From NCBI RefSeq assembly GCF_937941905.1, contig NZ_CALDGS010000005.1, positions 1 through 26,490 on the forward strand: a stretch of DNA of 26,490 nt. The letters are read 5' to 3'. The notes beneath the pieces are model-generated. The model searched no databases. It was given only the letters and a program-made list of their open reading frames with translations, and was not told the DNA's origin. Position numbers and translations under genes: made by a program. Below are positions 25,693 through 26,490 of this stretch, piece after piece (the first letter of the stretch is position 1; each line of letters opens with the position of its first letter). The DNA comes from an uncultured Mycolicibacterium sp. (GTDB taxonomy: Bacteria; Actinomycetota; Actinomycetes; Mycobacteriales; Mycobacteriaceae).

Positions 25693-26490
25693 CGGTCGGG
25701 GTGCGGGCCGAGCCCGCCCGCATGATCGCGGCCAGTTCGGCCCGGGTGTCCACCCCGACCCGTTTGCACGCCCGGAACACGTGCCCCTCCACCGTGCGCA
25801 CCGAGGTCTTGAGCTTCTCGGCGATCTCCCGGTTGGACAGCCCCGCGGCGACGAGTTCGGCGATCTCGCGCTGCCGCCCGGTCAGCGGCACCGGGGTGAC
25901 CGGGTTGCGCAGCGCCGGGGTGCACAGCCCGCCGCACTCGTCGGCGTACTGCGCGGCCAGGGTGGCGGCGTACCGGGCCCGGTTGCCGCGCTGGGCGGCG
26001 CTGAACGCCAGCGCGGCCTGCGCCGCCGCGTCGGCGGCGGTGGCCGGGTCGCCGAGCTCGCGGAAGTCCGCCGCGGCGGCCAACAGCCCCTCGCCGTCGG
26101 AACCGCGCAGCGCGGTCGCGTAACGGGCCACCAGGTCGGCCAGCGGCAGCCGCAACTGTGCGGCCAGATCGGTTGCACGGTCGGCGGTTTCGGTGTCACC
26201 CCACTGGGTGGCGACCTGCAGGCAGGCCAGCTCGTGGGTGGGCTGGCTGCGCTCGCGGGCCGCCTCGGCCTCCCGGCGGACGACCGAGATCGCCTCGGCG
26301 AGTTCGCCGCCCGCCGCCAACGTCCACCCGGTCGCCACCGCGAGCGCGGTGTGCATGAACAGGTAGTCCGCCGGGACGCAGCGCTGCGCCTCGGCCAGCA
26401 CCTCCGCCGCGGGTTCGGGCCGGCCGAGCTTGGCGTAGGCCTCGGCCAGCGCGAAACAGGCGGCCGGACGCAGGCCGGTGGTGACCAGGT
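25676..26490 (-). CDS. LuxR-type regulator, N-terminus beyond the window
   Basis: About 270 C-terminal residues are visible and the frame stays open to the window edge, so the start lies outside. The C-terminus is a LuxR helix-turn-helix: LTGRQREIAELVAAGLSNRE followed by IAEKLKTSVRTVEGHVFRAC. Upstream are Ala-rich helical pairs resembling TPR repeats (e.g. ACFALAEAYAKLGRPEPAAEVLAEA, about the first 25 visible residues), as in large ATP-binding LuxR (LAL) or TPR-LuxR regulators. An internal ATG at 26401 should not be taken as the start, because coding sequence of the same type continues upstream. The target is unknown; the convergent thioesterase is not an obvious one. Confidence 0.85.
   Translation of the reverse strand, partial: LVTTGLRPAACFALAEAYAKLGRPEPAAEVLAEAQRCVPADYLFMHTALAVATGWTLAAGGELAEAISVVRREAEAARERSQPTHELACLQVATQWGDTETADRATDLAAQLRLPLADLVARYATALRGSDGEGLLAAAADFRELGDPATAADAAAQAALAFSAAQRGNRARYAATLAAQYADECGGLCTPALRNPVTPVPLTGRQREIAELVAAGLSNREIAEKLKTSVRTVEGHVFRACKRVGVDTRAELAAIMRAGSARTPTVSGRR

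Overview
The window is very GC-rich, uses GTG and TTG starts freely and has many tightly packed genes. Its gene order matches the Mycobacterium tuberculosis stretch espR (Rv3849) to gltB (Rv3859c): espR, Rv3850, an Rv3851-like membrane protein, hns-like Rv3852, rraA (Rv3853), ethA (Rv3854c), ethR (Rv3855), the PHP protein Rv3856c, a small gene at the place of Rv3857c, gltD and gltB. Orthology rests on recalled protein sequences and gene order, not on a search. The organism is most likely a rapidly growing mycobacterium (Mycolicibacterium-like), because several extra modules sit inside this backbone.

Layout. 1-458 is the long upstream region of espR, with a good promoter near its end. After espR come two minus-strand genes absent from the tubercle bacillus order: a 7-TM protein of the MAB_1171c/DUF6545 type and, overlapping it, an ImmA/IrrE-like zinc peptidase. 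A + strand run follows: Rv3850-like, a small membrane protein, then ycnI-copC-copD, a cell-envelope copper module joined by GTGA overlaps. The hns-like gene and rraA follow. ethA and ethR diverge from a 77-bp region holding three operator-like 15-mers spaced exactly 20 bp apart.

9.7-13.9 kb is a catabolic cassette: an APC permease and a zinc alcohol dehydrogenase (one minus-strand operon) with a divergent PucR/CdaR-type regulator. Next are the PHP/helix-hairpin-helix protein, a cysteine-free ArsR regulator translationally coupled to a SulP-STAS anion transporter, an F420-type luciferase-like oxidoreductase, a tiny ORF, and the gltBD glutamate synthase operon on the minus strand. The right end carries a double-hotdog thioesterase and the C-terminal part of a LuxR-type regulator that runs off the window.

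Beyond the genes, three long hairpins with nearly the same arm sequence (core AACGTGAGCC) occupy the three convergent gene junctions that have room for them (0.9, 9.67 and 13.88 kb). Two of them flank the catabolic cassette. A fourth, unrelated hairpin with 26-bp perfect arms follows gltD. Several genes (rraA, ethA, ethR, the PucR-type gene, possibly arsR) have a -10-like hexamer 6-8 nt before the start codon, which suggests leaderless mRNAs. The most promising candidate system is the EspR regulator / ImmA-like peptidase / 7-TM protein trio at the left end.
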